Origin: Phocoena phocoena
Lineage: Eukaryota > Chordata > Mammalia > Artiodactyla > Phocoenidae
Length of the DNA: 64,000 nt
Direction: 5' to 3'
Assembly (NCBI RefSeq): GCF_963924675.1
Contig: NC_089232.1
Coordinates: 30,082,842 to 30,146,841, forward strand
Below are positions 14,101-29,100 of the stretch, one piece after another. The position numbers and the translations under genes are program-made. The notes beneath the pieces were generated by a model. The model did not search any database and was not told where the DNA came from. It saw only the letters and a list, made by a program, of their open reading frames with translations. The stretch's first letter is position 1. Each line of letters starts with the position of its first letter.

Positions 14101-17100
14101 CCAGTGCTAAGTAAGTAATTAGTACTGGGTAAAAGTTCTAAAGTTTCCCTTTCTGATAAAATTAGGCTTTTGCTCCCTCCCTGTACTTTCCTACATCCTT
14201 TTAGATTTGTGCTTATAACCAAAGTTCTCTTTGTTTTTTAAAAGTAAATTTATTTATTTATTCATTTATTTAATTTTTGGCTGCACTGGGTCTTCGCTGG
14301 TGCACGCGGGCCCTCTCTAGTTGCAACGAGCGGGGGCCACTCCCCGCTGCGGGGCACGGGCCCCTTACCGCGGCAGCCTCTCCTGCTCCAGGCACAGGCT
14401 CCAGGCACACGGGCCTCAGCTGCCACGGCACACTGGCTTCAGCAGCTGTGGCTCACGGGCCCCAGAGCACAGGCTCAGCAGCCGTGGCGCACTGGCTTGC
14501 GGGCCCCAGAGCGCAGGCTCAGCAGCCATGGCACACGGGCCTAGCTGCTCCACGGCATGTGGGATCCTCCTGGACCAGGGCTCAAACCCATGTCCCCCGC
14601 ACTGGCAAGCGGATCCCCAACCACTGTGCCACCAGGGAAGCCCCCAGGGAAGCCCCCAAAGTTCTCCTTAAAACTACCCTGACTGAGAGAGAGTCATGGA
14701 CATATACACACTAACAAACGTAGTAAGGTAGATAGCTAGGGGGAAGCAGCCGCAAGGCACAGTGATATTAGCTCGGGGCTTTGTGACAGCCTGGAGGGGT
14801 GGGATGGGGAGAGTGGGAGGGAGGGAGACGCAAGAGGGAAGACATATGGGAACATATGTATATGTATAGCTGATTCACTTTGTTGTAAAGCAGAAACTAA
14901 CACACCATTGTAAAGCAATTATACCCCAATAAAGATGTTTAAAAAAAAAAAACAAAAAACTACCCTGACTTCCTATCCCTCTTCAACCTGACATTGCTGA
15001 TCTCAAAAAGCTATCTTATCTTTCTCACCTGACACTTTCTCAGCCTTGGGCTCCTCTCTTTCTTTCTACATTTATATTAGAAGGGAGGAAGTACTTAACT
15101 TGAAGCACTTCTCCCCCTACGCATTACTTTTATTATGTTAGGGCCATTCCCAAAATTCAGACCTTAAACTTAACAAAAAATTTTCCTAGGTATCCCACTT
15201 TCAATGCCATGTGATTGACTAAATGATATCTCCCATAGATATTCCTTGATAACTGATATTTAGCAATGTTCTCCCCCAGGTCAAAGAAATCACTGCAGCT
15301 GAATTTTATTATAATCAACATTACTACATTCGTTTAGAAAAATCCATCCGGCCTGAAACCTTGAAATTTTTAAATTATTTTTTAAATTTTTATATATTAT
15401 CCACTAAAAAATTCTGTATAATAAAAATTCAGATTTTAGCATACCAGATCATTTTAATTAACCTTTTAATATCAGGTCCTAATTACCTGAAAGTGAATCC
15501 CAAATGTTTTCTCAATAGGATTTTTCAATCACTCCATGTATCCAATCTACATGAGAATCCTAAACAACTAGTGGTTCTTTATTCTCTAAGGAAATTTCCC
15601 AGAGTTTGTACCAATTATTACTAGGTCTTACACAGAAAAAATGGGGTGCACTTATCCAAGCTTTGGAAACAGTGGGTTAAACAAAGTTAAATAGGTTTCT
15701 TTCCTGCAGGATTTCATAAAGTGAATGGGTTTGTGGATTATTTTTTAAAGAAAAAAAAAGGTATAATACATATCCTAAACTTCACCTGATCCAAAACATG
15801 TTCTATGAATAAGTCTTTCATGCAACACATTTTGAGAAATGCTGTTAATGGGGTCAGATTAAAAAACACCCCAGCACTACTCTTCAAGGCCTTTCTGTTA
15901 CCTTTTTTATGTCATCTGCCTAACTGAAGTATCTTCTGCCTCTAAATATTATCCGTTTACACGTTCACATTTAAAACTTTAGTAAAAATTTATTGCCTTC
16001 CAGAAGCCACTCATAGTCACCTCCACTAACTCCCAATAACTTCAGGACATTATCCAACTAAACATTATGGAAAACTGAGATATTCTACACAATCCAGTTT
16101 TCCAGTCACTTGAATATTAGTTCTAATACCAAAAACTCTTTTATCTATTCTGAATATAAATCCATAAACTACCTACCTTTCAAAAAGATAACATACAAAA
16201 CACAATTTAAGTTTCCTAATATATTGTTTATGTCTTGTCCTTCACTATCACACTGTTTACTAGATTCAAGAGTGTATGTTTTGGCAATAACTTTTTTCTC
16301 TCGACATTTCCAATCCTAAATGGACTGAGAAAAAAATAAACTGGGTTTAAAACTGTATGCAAAATTCATTTAGCTAGATTCATAATAAAGACCTGAAGTA
16401 TTTGCCTGTGTGTAAAGAAATAACACATGAGTGTAATATCATCTATTTCTGTTCAGTCTTTTTTGTTTACTTTTTGGTTCTTAGCAGACTTTCAAAATCA
16501 AAGGGGACCACACAAGCAATCTTAACATACCTATATGTTTTGTCTTATCAGTTTACTGGGAGGGAATGGAGACAGACACTGCAAAATTAACCTAAATAGC
16601 TATTAACTATGGAACTATGATAGGTACTTTGCATACATTATCTCATTGAGTCCTTATATTTATTCCACAAGAGATTTCATAATTAAACACTTAACATTAA
16701 CCATTAGCTTAATACAGGAGCCAGTGTGGGTCCCCCTTCTCCTAAAGCACAATGAATAATGTTTTCCTAGCATCATCTTACAAGAAGTTTCTAGTCATCT
16801 GACAAAACATACTCATTTGGAGGAGTACTGAAAGTAACAACTTACTAGCAGAAGCTGAAGTCACAGTTTCAACAGCCTTGGAAGCATCTGTATCTTTTCT
16901 ATTAAAAGGAGAAAAAAATTTAGCAAAGAATAAACTTCTAAAGATGCAAAGCTTAAATCTAAAAAAGTTTAAAATAATTCAGTTTGAATGATGTCCCATT
17001 TAAACTGGAGTCAGGATGATAAAATATATTTAAAATGTCATTGTAAAAATTAAAAAATTTTAATTCATATGCATAGTCATTCTCACATAGGGGATGATGG

Positions 17101-20100
17101 AATTACTTACTTTAAAGTAGATGCAGATGTTTTCTTTGAATCTGATAACTTTTTCTTCACCTCTTTGTTCTATGAAAGAAAAGTATTTTGAAAAATTTAG
17201 TTTCTTCCCCAATTATAAAAAACCATTTAGAAAATACACAAAAGCATAAGAAACACACACGTACATAAATCTAAAATATTCCTACCCTAAAGTACAAATG
17301 TTAATCACCGTTTTCTATTTATAGAGAGAAATTCTTCAATTTGTGATCATACAGTGTAATTTTACAACCTGCCTTTTATCACTTATCTACATTTTCTTAT
17401 CACTACCTTTCAAAAACATTATTTCAAATGGTGCTATACAGGGAGATCAGCTGGGTGCTTTGTGACTGCCTGGAGGGGTGGGATAGGGAGGGTGGGAGAT
17501 GCAAGAGGGAAGAGATATGGGAACATATGTATATGTATAACTGATTCACTTTGTTATAAAGCAGAAACTAACACACCATTGTAAAGCAATTATACTCCAA
17601 TAAAGATGTAAGAAAAAAAAAATGGCAGTGCCATGAGGGCAGGGCATTTCCTTTTTTGCCAGTACTGAGCATCCGCGGTATGGTGCCTAGCATAGGCTAA
17701 ATATATGGCATTTTTGTGAAAAGAAGCCGGGATTCCAGCTGTCATATTTAATGAGGAATTATAGTCTTATTATTGGGGGGGAGGGGGTGTAAAAAAACAC
17801 AAAAAACAAATAGTGCTATAATATTTCTGATGTCTAACTGCTACCACTCTGGTCCAATCTTTTCCTTTAATTACCGTAATAGACTCATAATGGTCTCTGC
17901 TTCTGTCTTTGCCTTTTTACCCACCCTCACTCCATTTTAAACATAGAACCAGATTGATCTTGCCATTCCTAAACTCAAAACCTTTCATCACACTCAGAGA
18001 AAAAGCTAATACTTAAGCGTTTACAGCACACATTCCATGCACTCTCTACCCCCAAACTACCACATACTTCTCCCCATCCTTCTCTACTTCCAATCCTAAA
18101 GCATCCTTTATACTTCTCAAACAAAACAAACTACATAGGCATGGACCTGAGAAGCCTTTTGCAGTTGCTGTTCCTTCTCTCTGGAATGCCCTCAATCCAA
18201 GGAACAGTTTGCTCCTTCACCTCCTTTAGGTGTCTGTTCAAATATCACCTATTCAATGAGAGCTTCTATAACTACCTTATGGAAAGTTGCACGGCTCCTC
18301 ATTCCCCAAAAAGAGCACTTCTATTTCCCTTTTCTGTTACTTTCCTCCACAGCACTTGCTGTTAATAGACATAGTATATATATATATATGTTTAATTTCC
18401 TTGTGGTCTTTCTCTTCACTATCACTGGTGCCTAAAAACATGCTTGGCAATTAGTGAACATTCAATAAATGTGTTCAACTAATCTGATCTTAACAAAAAT
18501 TGTTGTCATGTTATTTTATGTTTTCTGTTCTTTTGGGGCAACCTTGCCATTTCCTTTTGTTCTATATGGGATTTTATCCGAAACATCTTCCTCACCCCAA
18601 TGGTTTAGAAGATAATCATCCTCCTACTTTTATTCTACTAATGGGTATCTTCAGTGTTAAAAGAAATGTGAATCCACTGACTTCTTCTGTATAAATTTAA
18701 AAGCCCTTACACCTTGGCTCACATGCCACTTTTTAAAAATTTTATTTATTTATTTTAGGCTGCGTGGCGTCTTTGTTGCTGCGCGTGGGCCTTCTCTAGT
18801 TGTGGCGAGCAGGGGCTACTCTTTGTTGCGGTGTGCAGGCTTCTCATTGCAGTGGCTTCTTTTGTTGTGAAGCACAGGCTCCAGGCGCGCGGGCTTCCGT
18901 AGTTGTGGCTTGCGGGCTCTAGAGCGCAGGCTCAGTAGTTGTGGCACGTGGGCTTAGTTGCTCTGCGGCATGTGGGATCTTCCTGGACCAGGGCTTGAAC
19001 CCGTGTCCCCTGCATTGGCAGGAGGATTCTTAACCAATGCACCACCAGGGAAGTCCCCATGCCAATTTCTGATGACATATTTTAGACCAAAATTATTATT
19101 GTTTTTAATTTTAAGTAATTTTTTTTTTTTACAATTTATGTTAGTTTATAAAGATACGAATGACTATTTGGATCTTACTCTACGCTTAAATGGTTTCATT
19201 ACTCATCACCAATCATTTTATATCATAACTTCTCCATTCCTTAAGTTGTTCATTTTGATAGCAATATTCTCGGAAAGACAGACTGATGAAATGTTCTTCG
19301 AGCCCATACATGTCTGAGAATACGGTCCTAACATACAACTTGGGATGTGACTTGAAATGCACGTACTGCATTACAATCAATCTTTTTTTCCACTCAACCT
19401 TGAGAATGTGTTGCTTAGCTATCTAAGGCTAGTCTACTTTTTACGTTTATACTGTTTCTGCCTGGATCACTATAGCTTGCACCTTTGTAACTATGAAAAT
19501 TAACAACTTTACCAGTTTTTAAGTGATGTTCTCTTTCTGAAATTCCAGTTATATGCAGATTGGGTCTCCCAGATGTATCCACCATGCCTTTCCTCTTAAT
19601 CATTTTAGACTTTTTAACCTTAATAGACAATAAGTTCTAAGAAGAATGGAAGCACATCTGCCTCGTTCATCACTGCATCTTCTGCATGTAACATAATGCC
19701 AGACACATAACAGATGTTCAAGAAATAGTTTCTGAATTAAAGTAAAACTAAACTCTCTTCTGAATTGCTTGTATCTCTGCAGTTTTATCTCTGTTATTCA
19801 TTAGATTTTCCATAACACTCAAACCACTGTTCACTGCTTCCCAGCACTGCTTTTGTTTCCATTCAGTCTTCTTAAATCTAAGCTGCCTGCTTGCTCTAGG
19901 TTTTAGATGTAATGTCCCCGTGAATCTTGCTGAAAACAGTAAATTAAAAATTTTAAAGTCTTGTTTGTTTTGTCTTTGCAAAGGGTTGACCTGCAGCACT
20001 ATTTTACAATTACAAGGGTACTGTTTGTTGGAAAATCTGATTCTACTTTTTTATCAAGGGCTCCTGCTCCTTTAAGGAAAATTTTCAGTATCGACATGTG

Positions 20101-23100
20101 TCCATTTCTCTGGAAAAGAAGAATGCTTGCTTTCAGGAGATTGGTTAAGAATCATTGTTAAGGATTGAGGTCTATGCTGGCTTATGATTAAAAACAAGGT
20201 TACTGAGTTTGGCAGAGTTGTGCAGACCCATATTTTAATCTTTCAGGCTTAAATACAGGGATGTAGAAAATTTTAACCTTTTCTCTAACATTTCATTATT
20301 GACTCCAAGAAGTAGCAAAATGAAGAGAATGTTCTATGAATCACAGCCAGAGTCCAAGGCTATCCTAACATGAAATATCAAACGTGGGCAGAAAAGTTTC
20401 ATCGTAGTTTTGACTATTCATGCCAAAATTAAGATGTGGATCAAGAAAACTTTAGGGCTGCCCTTTCTTTTCTAGTTTGAGTTTCAAGCCTATTTTGGGC
20501 TTGCTCTATTAGGAAAACTTAATGTCTTCCCCTGTGATAACAGGCCAGAAAGACTGTCCCATATACTTCTAATCTGAAGAAGCCATAACCAGAGTTCTGT
20601 TGGGGATCCCCTCTGGTCAGTCACAACACAGAAGTCAGGAGTTAGCATTCTAAGGCTTCAGTTCAGCACCATCCAAACCATATTTAATTGAAGAACATCA
20701 ACGTTTTTGACAGGTAGATGGCATGTTTTCTAGTTTCTAGTGTTGATACTTAGCCCATTCATTACCATGAAAATCAAAACAGTAAAATATGGGGACTTCC
20801 CTGATAGCACAGTGGTTAAGAATCCGCCTGCCGATGCAGGGGACACCGGTTTGAGCCCTGTTTGGGGAAGATCCCACATGCCGCAGAGCAAGTAAGCCTG
20901 TGCACCGCCACTACCGAGCCTGTGCTCTACAGCCCGCGAGCCACAACTACTGAAGCCTGCACGCCTAGAGCCCGTACTCTGCAACAAAGAGAAGCCACCA
21001 CAATGAGATATCCACGCACTGCAACTAAGAGTAGCCCCTGCTCTCCACAACTAGAGAAAGCATGTGCACAACAGACCCAAAGCAGCCAAAAATAAATCAA
21101 TATGATTGGGCTATCTGACTTGCACTGCTGCCTTACCAAACTTATCAATAAGTCACTCTAATACCCTAAATGTATCCTTAGTCACCCATTTTCCCAGATT
21201 AAACATTTTAGAATTAAAGAAGACTGATCTCCCCAGTTCTCCAAATTTAATGATCAGCCAGTCTTGCTTGAGAGTCACTGGTATAAGCTACTTCTCCTTT
21301 CTATTCTCAAGGTTACTATCTACCCCAAACCATTACTATTATTAATAACAGTCTGGTTGGCTAGATGAGCACTCTAACTGGATCAGTGATCTTTTCTCTT
21401 CTTTCCTTTAATCAATTTGCTAAGCTTTCTTTGCCTTCAGAGTCATTTGCCCAACTAATTCATTCTGCAGATCACTTCCTGATGAACCTTTCTAATCCAT
21501 CCATTTCATTATGTCATAGCACTGCTGAAAACCTTGAGTAACATTTAACTGTCTACAGGATAAAGTTTAAATTTTTAAATTATGCATTCAATTCTTGATT
21601 CCCCTTATTATCCTCTGCAACTAGACATGGCCACGTGTCACAGTTCTGGTAAATCAAATGTAGGTTAAAGTTGCTGGGGAACTTGCTCTTCCTGGAGGGG
21701 TTGGTGGGGGGATAAAAATCCATTCTGCTCTTGATTTTTATTCCTTTCTTTCTGCTTGGAAGACAGAAACAATATCAGAAGGTACAACAACCATCTTACA
21801 AACAAGAATGAAAGGTACACGCTAACGATAGTGGAGGAGAAAATCAAAAAGGCTGGGTTCCTGAAGATAGTATGGAGCTGCTGCACCAGCCATGGACCGC
21901 CTGCCTGCAGATTTCCTGTTATGAGATAAATAAACCTCGGATTTGTTTAATAAAACAATGGTGAAGTTTTCTGTTAATTGAAAATGAAAGAAATTCTAAA
22001 TTGGTAATAACTAGGGTCACCATGTTATTCATTATTCAAATCAGGACAATGGGACAATGGAATGGGCACGTATATAGCAGGTGTTAGTAAACTAGGACGA
22101 CGCGTTACTCTGGTAGTAACTAACCAGAAAACATAAGAGAAAAAAATAAATAACTCTTTTATCTAATAGCAATTGAAATAATATTTATGATGTATATAAA
22201 TAAATATAAATAAAAGTTAAATTTAACACTTCCTCCAAAATGTACGTTATGGAAACATTACAAAAGGATGTCATGGAAAACAATGTGGGACTTCCCTTGT
22301 GGTGCAGTGGTTAAGAACCCACTTGCCAATGCAGGGGACACAGGTTCGATCCAGGAAGATCCCACATGCCGTAGAGCAACTAAGCCTGTGCACCACAACT
22401 ACCGAGCCTGCCCTCTAGAACCCACGAGCCACAACTACTGAGCCCTCGTGCCACAGTTACTGAAGACCACGCACATAGAGCCCATGCTCTGCAACAAGAG
22501 AAGCCACTGCAAGGAGAAGCCCGTGCACCACAACAAAGAGTAGCCACTGCTCACCACAACTAGAGAAAGCCTGTGCACAGCAATGAAGACCCAATGCAGC
22601 CAAATATAAATAAATTTATTTAAAAAACATGTAAAACTTGCTGAGGGACACTAGATGAAACCTAAATAAATGGAGAGATAAACCACGTTTCTGACAGAAA
22701 GATTTAGTATTGTAAAGACATCAATACAAATTCAATATAGTATCATTTAAACTCTCAATAAGATTGTTCAGAGAACTTAAACTGATTCTGAAACAAATAT
22801 TGAGGAGTAAATGTTTAAGATTAACCAAAATAAATTTAAATAAAGAACAAAGAAAAGGATTCTATTAGAAAACTAAGCAAATATTATAAAGTTACAGTTG
22901 TTATAATAATTGAAAGCATACAGTATTTGTAAAAAATAAACAGACTGAAACAGATCTGTGTGTACAGGATAATTTATACACATAAAGACAGCTTTCCAAA
23001 TCAATGAGGAAAGACAAATCAGGCATAAATGGTGTTCGGTTAATTGGTTACCCATTTTGGAAACAATATTGATACTATTCACACATTATACCACAAATCA

Positions 23101-26100
23101 CAGATTTAAAACATAATGGAAGCATATCTTTTTGGCACTGGTACAAAGGTCTTCTAAAACAAGATAAAAGAAAGAAAGCAAAAGCCATTAAGAGGAAAAA
23201 AGGTAATAAACTTTAGTACACTGAAATTACTTAAAACTTTATATATGTATACATACAAGCAATAGTCTAAAAGAAAATACTTCTCATTTATAACACAAAG
23301 TTAGTGTCTAGGATAATGAACACCTTCAGATGAAATTTTTTTAAAAGACAAATAACCTAAAAACAAAACAAAACAAAAAAGACAACCTAACAGAACAATG
23401 TGAGAAGATATATACAACAGGTAATAGAGATAGCTAGTAATTATATTAAAAGATGTTGAAGTTCAATAATAATCAGGAAAATGCAACTTAAAACTAGATA
23501 CCAGATGGGATCAAATGGTGGAGGAGTTAAGACGTGGAATTCCCACAGGTACATCAAAAATACATCTACTATAGGGCTTCCCTGGTGGCGCAGTGGTTGA
23601 GAGTCCGCCTGCCGATGCAAGGGGCACGGCTTTGTGCCCCGGTCCGGGAGGATCCCGCATGCTGCAGAGCGGCTGGGCCCATGAGCCACGGCCACTGGGC
23701 CTGTGTGTCCGGAGCCTGTGCTCTGCAGTGGGGGAGGCCATAGCAGTGAGAGGCCCGCGTACCGCAAAAAAACCCCAAAAACCAAAAAACATCTACATGT
23801 GGAACAGCTCTCACAGAACATCTACTGAACACTGACAGAAGACCTCTGACTTCCAAAAGGGCAAGAAAATCTCCAGGTAACTGGGTAGGGCAAACGAAAC
23901 TAGAAAAGAAAGAAAGGAAGAATCTGCCTGCCAATGCAGGGGACAAGGGTTCAAGCCCTGGTCTGGGAAGATCCCACATGCTGCGGAGCAACTAAGCCCG
24001 TGTGCCACAGCTACTGAAGCCTGCGCACCTAGAGCCCATGTTCTGCAACAAGAGAAGCCACTGCAATGAGAAGCCCGTGTACTGCAACGAAGAGTAGCCC
24101 CCGCTCGCTGCTACTAGAGAAAGCTCGCACACAGCAACGGAGACCCAATGCAGCCATAAATAAATAAACAAACAAATAAATAAAAATTTTAAAAAAAGGA
24201 AAGAAAGAAAGGAAGGAAATCGGGACAGGACCTGTGCCTCTGGGAGGGAGCTGTGAAAGAAAAGGTTTCCACACACTGTGAAGTCCCCTCGCTGGCAAGT
24301 AGATCAGCCAAGCCAGAGGGTAGGCTTCAGAGGAAAGCACAGCAACAGGTGTGTGGAGTGCAAAGTGCGGAGAGACCTGCACAGAGGCTCATACCGACTG
24401 GCACTCCCCAGCCCGAGACACTTGTCTGCTCGCTCACCTGCTGGGATGGGTGGGGGCTAGGTACTGAGGCTTGGGCTTCAGAGGTCAGACTCTGGGGAGA
24501 GTACTGGGGTTGGCTGAGTGAAGACAGCCCTGAGGGGGCTACGGTGTAATGCACCACAACTGAGGAAGTCCAGGAAGAAAGCTGGGCCCACCAGAGAGGC
24601 AAGGCACCACTGTTGTTGGGGGGTACACAAGGAGGAGACTGGCCCACCTCTGGAGCTTCTTTCTCTGTGCACTCGCAGGCGGCAGGACACTGCCTACACA
24701 AGCTCCAGGGGCGGGTGTGCAAGCCACTGCTGATGCCAAGGGCCCTGTGAGTGGGTGCAGGTCACTGCCCCCACCTTCCCGGGAGCAGGCACAGCCCACC
24801 ACTGCCGAGGGTCCCATGATCGGGGCCAACTGCCCTGGGAGCGTGCATGGCCTACCATTGCTGCTGAGGGTCTCACGACCCAGTGCCAACCACTGCCCCC
24901 ACCTCCCCGGGGGTGTAAAAACCACCACTACCACTGTGGAGTGACCCGCAACTGGGACCCAACCACTGTCCCTGACTTCCTGGGAGCTTGCAGGAGCTGT
25001 GCACCTGTGCAACCCCTATCAAGGGGATAACAGCCAGCACATGCTAAGGAAAGAGACAGCAAGCATCCAAACCAAAAACAGCCCTCATGCCAAAAAAATA
25101 TTAAACCCACACCAGCTACACAGGGACACTCCCACTTATAAATAGCTCCCCAAGACTACAGTAGATAACTGTTTCCCCTACACTCACAAACTAAGAGATA
25201 CGTAAACAAAATGAAGAAGCAGAGGAAACACTCTCAGTTAAAAGACCAAGAAAATTCCCCTGAAGGAACCAACAACGAAACAGACCACTTCAGTCTAATA
25301 GATACTAAGTTCAAAAAGGAGGTAATGAAAACACTGAAAGAGTTAAGAAAGGCTATTGACAGAAATGCATATTACTGTGAAAACGAATGAAACTATAAGG
25401 AGGAGCCAAGAAAAATTAGAAACTTCATTTGCTAAGACAAAAGCTGAGCTCAAGGCAATGAACAGCAGAATGAATAATGCAGAAGAAAGAATAAGTGACC
25501 TGGAAAAAAGACTAACAGAAATTACACAACCAAAACAGCAGACAGAAAGCCAAATGAAAAAGAATGAAAGCAATATACGAGACCTAAGGGATAACATAAA
25601 GCGGGTCAATCTACACACAATAGGGATTCCAGAAGGAGAAGAAAGAGAAAGGGAATTGCAAATGTATTTGAAGAAATTATGGCTGAAAATTTCCCAAACT
25701 TAAAGGAGGAAACACATATCCAGATACAGGAAACACAGAGGGTCCCAAACAATATGAACCCAGAGAGACCCACTCCAAGACATAATAAAAGTGGCAAAAG
25801 TTAAAGAGAGGATTCTAAAGGCAGCAAGAGAAAAACAAAGAGTTCATTACAAGGGAACCCCCATAAGGCTATGAGCTGATTTCTCTCAGAAACACTGCAG
25901 GCCAGAAGGGAGTGACAAAATATATTCGAAGTCTTGAAAGAGAAAAATCTGCAACCTAAAATACTCTACCCAGCAAGACTATCATTTAGAATAGGAGGAG
26001 AAATAAAGAATTTCTCAGACAAGCAAGAACTGAAAGAATACAGCAATACTAAACCTATGCTAAAAGAATATTGAAAGGTCATCTCTAAATGGAAAAGAGG

Positions 26101-29100
26101 CAAGAAGAAATAGGAGGGAGGAAATCACAATTGGAAGGTAAATCACTTAAATTAGCCAGTATACAGATCAAAAAGAAAAAAACAAAACAAAACACCCCAT
26201 TTGTGAAAGCAATGATAAACACAAGGAACAGCAAAAGGATAAACATGAAGATGTAAAAAGGGACATAAAATCATAAAACGTGGGGAAGCAGAGTAAGAAA
26301 ATGCAGATTTCTTTTTTTTTACCATGTGTTTGAGCCTATCTGACTATCAGTCTAAAGCAAGCAGACACAGGAGGGGGTTAACATACTTGAAAAACAGGGC
26401 AACCACAAATTAAAAACACAATAGATTCACAAAAACCTAAAAGAAGAGAACACAAGCATAAAATAAAAGGAAATCATCAAACCACAAAAAGAAAAAGAAA
26501 AAGAAAGGAACAGAGTAGAAACAAAGAATCAACTGAAAAACACCATTTGTAATGGCAATAAATACATACGTATCAACAATTACCTTAAATGTCAGTGGAC
26601 TGAACGCTCTGATCAAAAGACATAGAGTGGCAGACTGGATAAAAAAACAAGAGCCTACAATATGCTGCCTTCGAGAGACCCACCTTAGGGCAAAAGACAC
26701 ACATAGATTGAAGGTGAGGGGATGAAAAAAGATATTTCATGCAAACGGAAATGACAAGAAAGTGGGAGTTGCGATACTCATATCAGACAAAATAGACTTT
26801 AAAGCAAAGGCTAGAAAGAAAGATAAAGGACACTTATATAATGATAAAAGGATCAATACAGGAAGAGGATTTTACACTTATCAACATATATGGACCTAAT
26901 ACAGAAGTACCCAAATACATAAAACAAATACTAACAGACATAAAGGGAGAAACCAATAGGAATACAATAATACTAGGAGATTTTAACACCCACTCGCAGC
27001 AATGGACAGATCTTCAAGACAGGATCAATAAGGCAACAAAGGCACTAAATGATACAACAGAACAGTTAGACTTAATTGGTATTTTCAGGACACTACATCC
27101 AAAAAAACTAGAATATATATTCCTTTCAAGTGCACACAGAACATTCTCTAGGATTGACCACATCCTAGGTCACAAAACTAACCTCAACGAATTTAAGAGT
27201 ACGGAAATTATTTTGAGAATCTTCTCTGACCACAGCGGCATGAAACTAGAAATCAACCACAGGAAAAGAAACGAGAAAAAAACTATTACGTGGAGACTAA
27301 ATAACATGCTAGTAAAAAACCAATCAGTCAACAAGGAAATCAAAATGGAAATTAAAAAATGCCGTGAGACAAACAACAATGGACAGAAAACACAACCATA
27401 CAAAATCTATGGGACACAGCAAAAGCAGTTCTTAGAGGGAAGTTCATAGCGATACAGGCCTTCATCAAAAACAAGAAAAATCTGAAGTAAACAACCTAAC
27501 CTACCACCTGACGGCATTAGAAAAAGAACAAGAAACAAAACCTAAAGTCAACTGAAGGGAGGAAATAATAAAGATCAGGGAGTAAATAAATAAAATAGAG
27601 ATTAAAAAAAAAAATCAACAAAAACAAGAGCTGGTTCTCTGAAAGGGTAAACAGAATTGACAAACCTCTGGCCAGGCTCACCAAAAAGAAAAGAGCAAGA
27701 ACCCAAATAAACAAAAAAAGAAATGAAAAAGGAGATATCTCAACTGACACTGCATAAATACAAAAAACCATAAGAGAATACTATGAACAATTACATGCCA
27801 ACACATCTGACGACCTAAGAAGAAATGGACAACTTTCTAGAAACATACAGCCCACCAAAACTGAATCAAGAAGAAATAGATAATTTGAACAGACCGATCA
27901 CTATAACTGAAATAGAATCTGTAACAAAAAAACTGCCTACAAACAAAAGTCCAGGACAAGATGGCTTCACAGGTGAATTCTACCAAACACGTAAGGAACT
28001 TATACCAATTCTTCTCAAACTCTTCCAGAAGACTGAAGAGGAGGGAACACTCCCAAAGACATTCTAAGAAGCCACCATCACCCTGATAACAAAACCAGAC
28101 AGACACCACCAAAAAAGAAAATTACAGGCCAATATCTTTGATGAATGTAGATGTGAAAATTCTCAACAAAATATTAGGAAACCAAATTCAACAACACATA
28201 AAAAAGATCATAAACAACCAAGTGGGATTCATCCCAGGTTCACAAGGATGGTTCAACATATGCAAATCAATCAATGTAATACACCACATTAACAAAAGAC
28301 AAGTCAGAAACCACACGATCATCTCAATAGACGGAGAAAAAGCATCTGACAAAAATTCAACATCCATTCATGATAAAAACTCTTACCGAAGTGGGAATAG
28401 AGGGAACATATCTCAACATAATAAAAGCCATTTATGACAAACCCACAGCCAATATAATGCTCAGCAGTGAAAAGCTGAAAGCCTTCCTGCTAAATCTGGA
28501 ACAAGACAAGGATGCCCACTCTCACTCTCTCTTCAACATCGTATTGGAAGTCCTAGACACAGCAATCGGACTAGAAAAAGAAATAAAACATATCTGAATT
28601 GGAAGGGAAGAGGTAAAGTTGTCACTACATACAGATGACATGATACTATATATAGAAAACCTTAAGGGCTCTACACAAAAACTACTAGATCTAATAAGTG
28701 AATTCAGCAAAGTAGCAAGATACAAGATTAACATTCAGAAATCGGTTGCATTCCTTTACACTAACAATGAAATATCAGAAAAGGAATGTAAAAAAAAAAT
28801 ACCTTTTAAAAATCGCACACAAAAAAATAAAATACCTAGGAATAAACCTGACCACGGTGAAACACTTATATGCTGAGAACCATAAAACATTAATAAAGGA
28901 AATAAAAGAGGATTCAAAGAAATGGAAAGATATACCATGCTCTTGGAATGGAAGAAACAATACTGTTAAAATGGCAACACTACCCAAAGCAATCTACAGA
29001 TTTAATGCAATCCCTATCAAACTACCCATAACATCTTTCACAGAACTAGAACAAATAATCCAAAAATTTATATGGAACCATAAAAGAGCCAGAATTGCCA

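Larger units (their letters stand above)
8494..16845 (-). other. ZNF638 intron 10 (8.4 kb)
   Basis: This is repeat-rich: old L1 in minus orientation (about 8590-11640), CHR SINEs at 9206, 11898 and 14245, L1 3' ends at 12203 and 14685, and a MIR at 13775. The stretches 12610-13770 and 14970-16845 hold little I can name, apart from a 16-bp tandem duplication at 13436-13467. Confidence 0.6.

Noticed and set aside
14277..14714. Long frames of 110-145 codons on both strands (also at 20730-21148, 23441-23991, 29416-29784, 63304-63840)
   Set aside because: They lie in GC-rich CHR SINEs, whose sequence has few stops. The same peptides recur at every copy, so they are not genes.
24253..25110. Many overlapping GC-rich frames on both strands
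   Set aside because: This is the GC-rich 5'UTR of L1 A. No frame matches a host protein.
26841..27449. 202-codon frame that could look like a host endonuclease gene
   Set aside because: It is the endonuclease part of decayed L1 ORF2 ([16 protein letters not shown]), with frameshifts on both sides.
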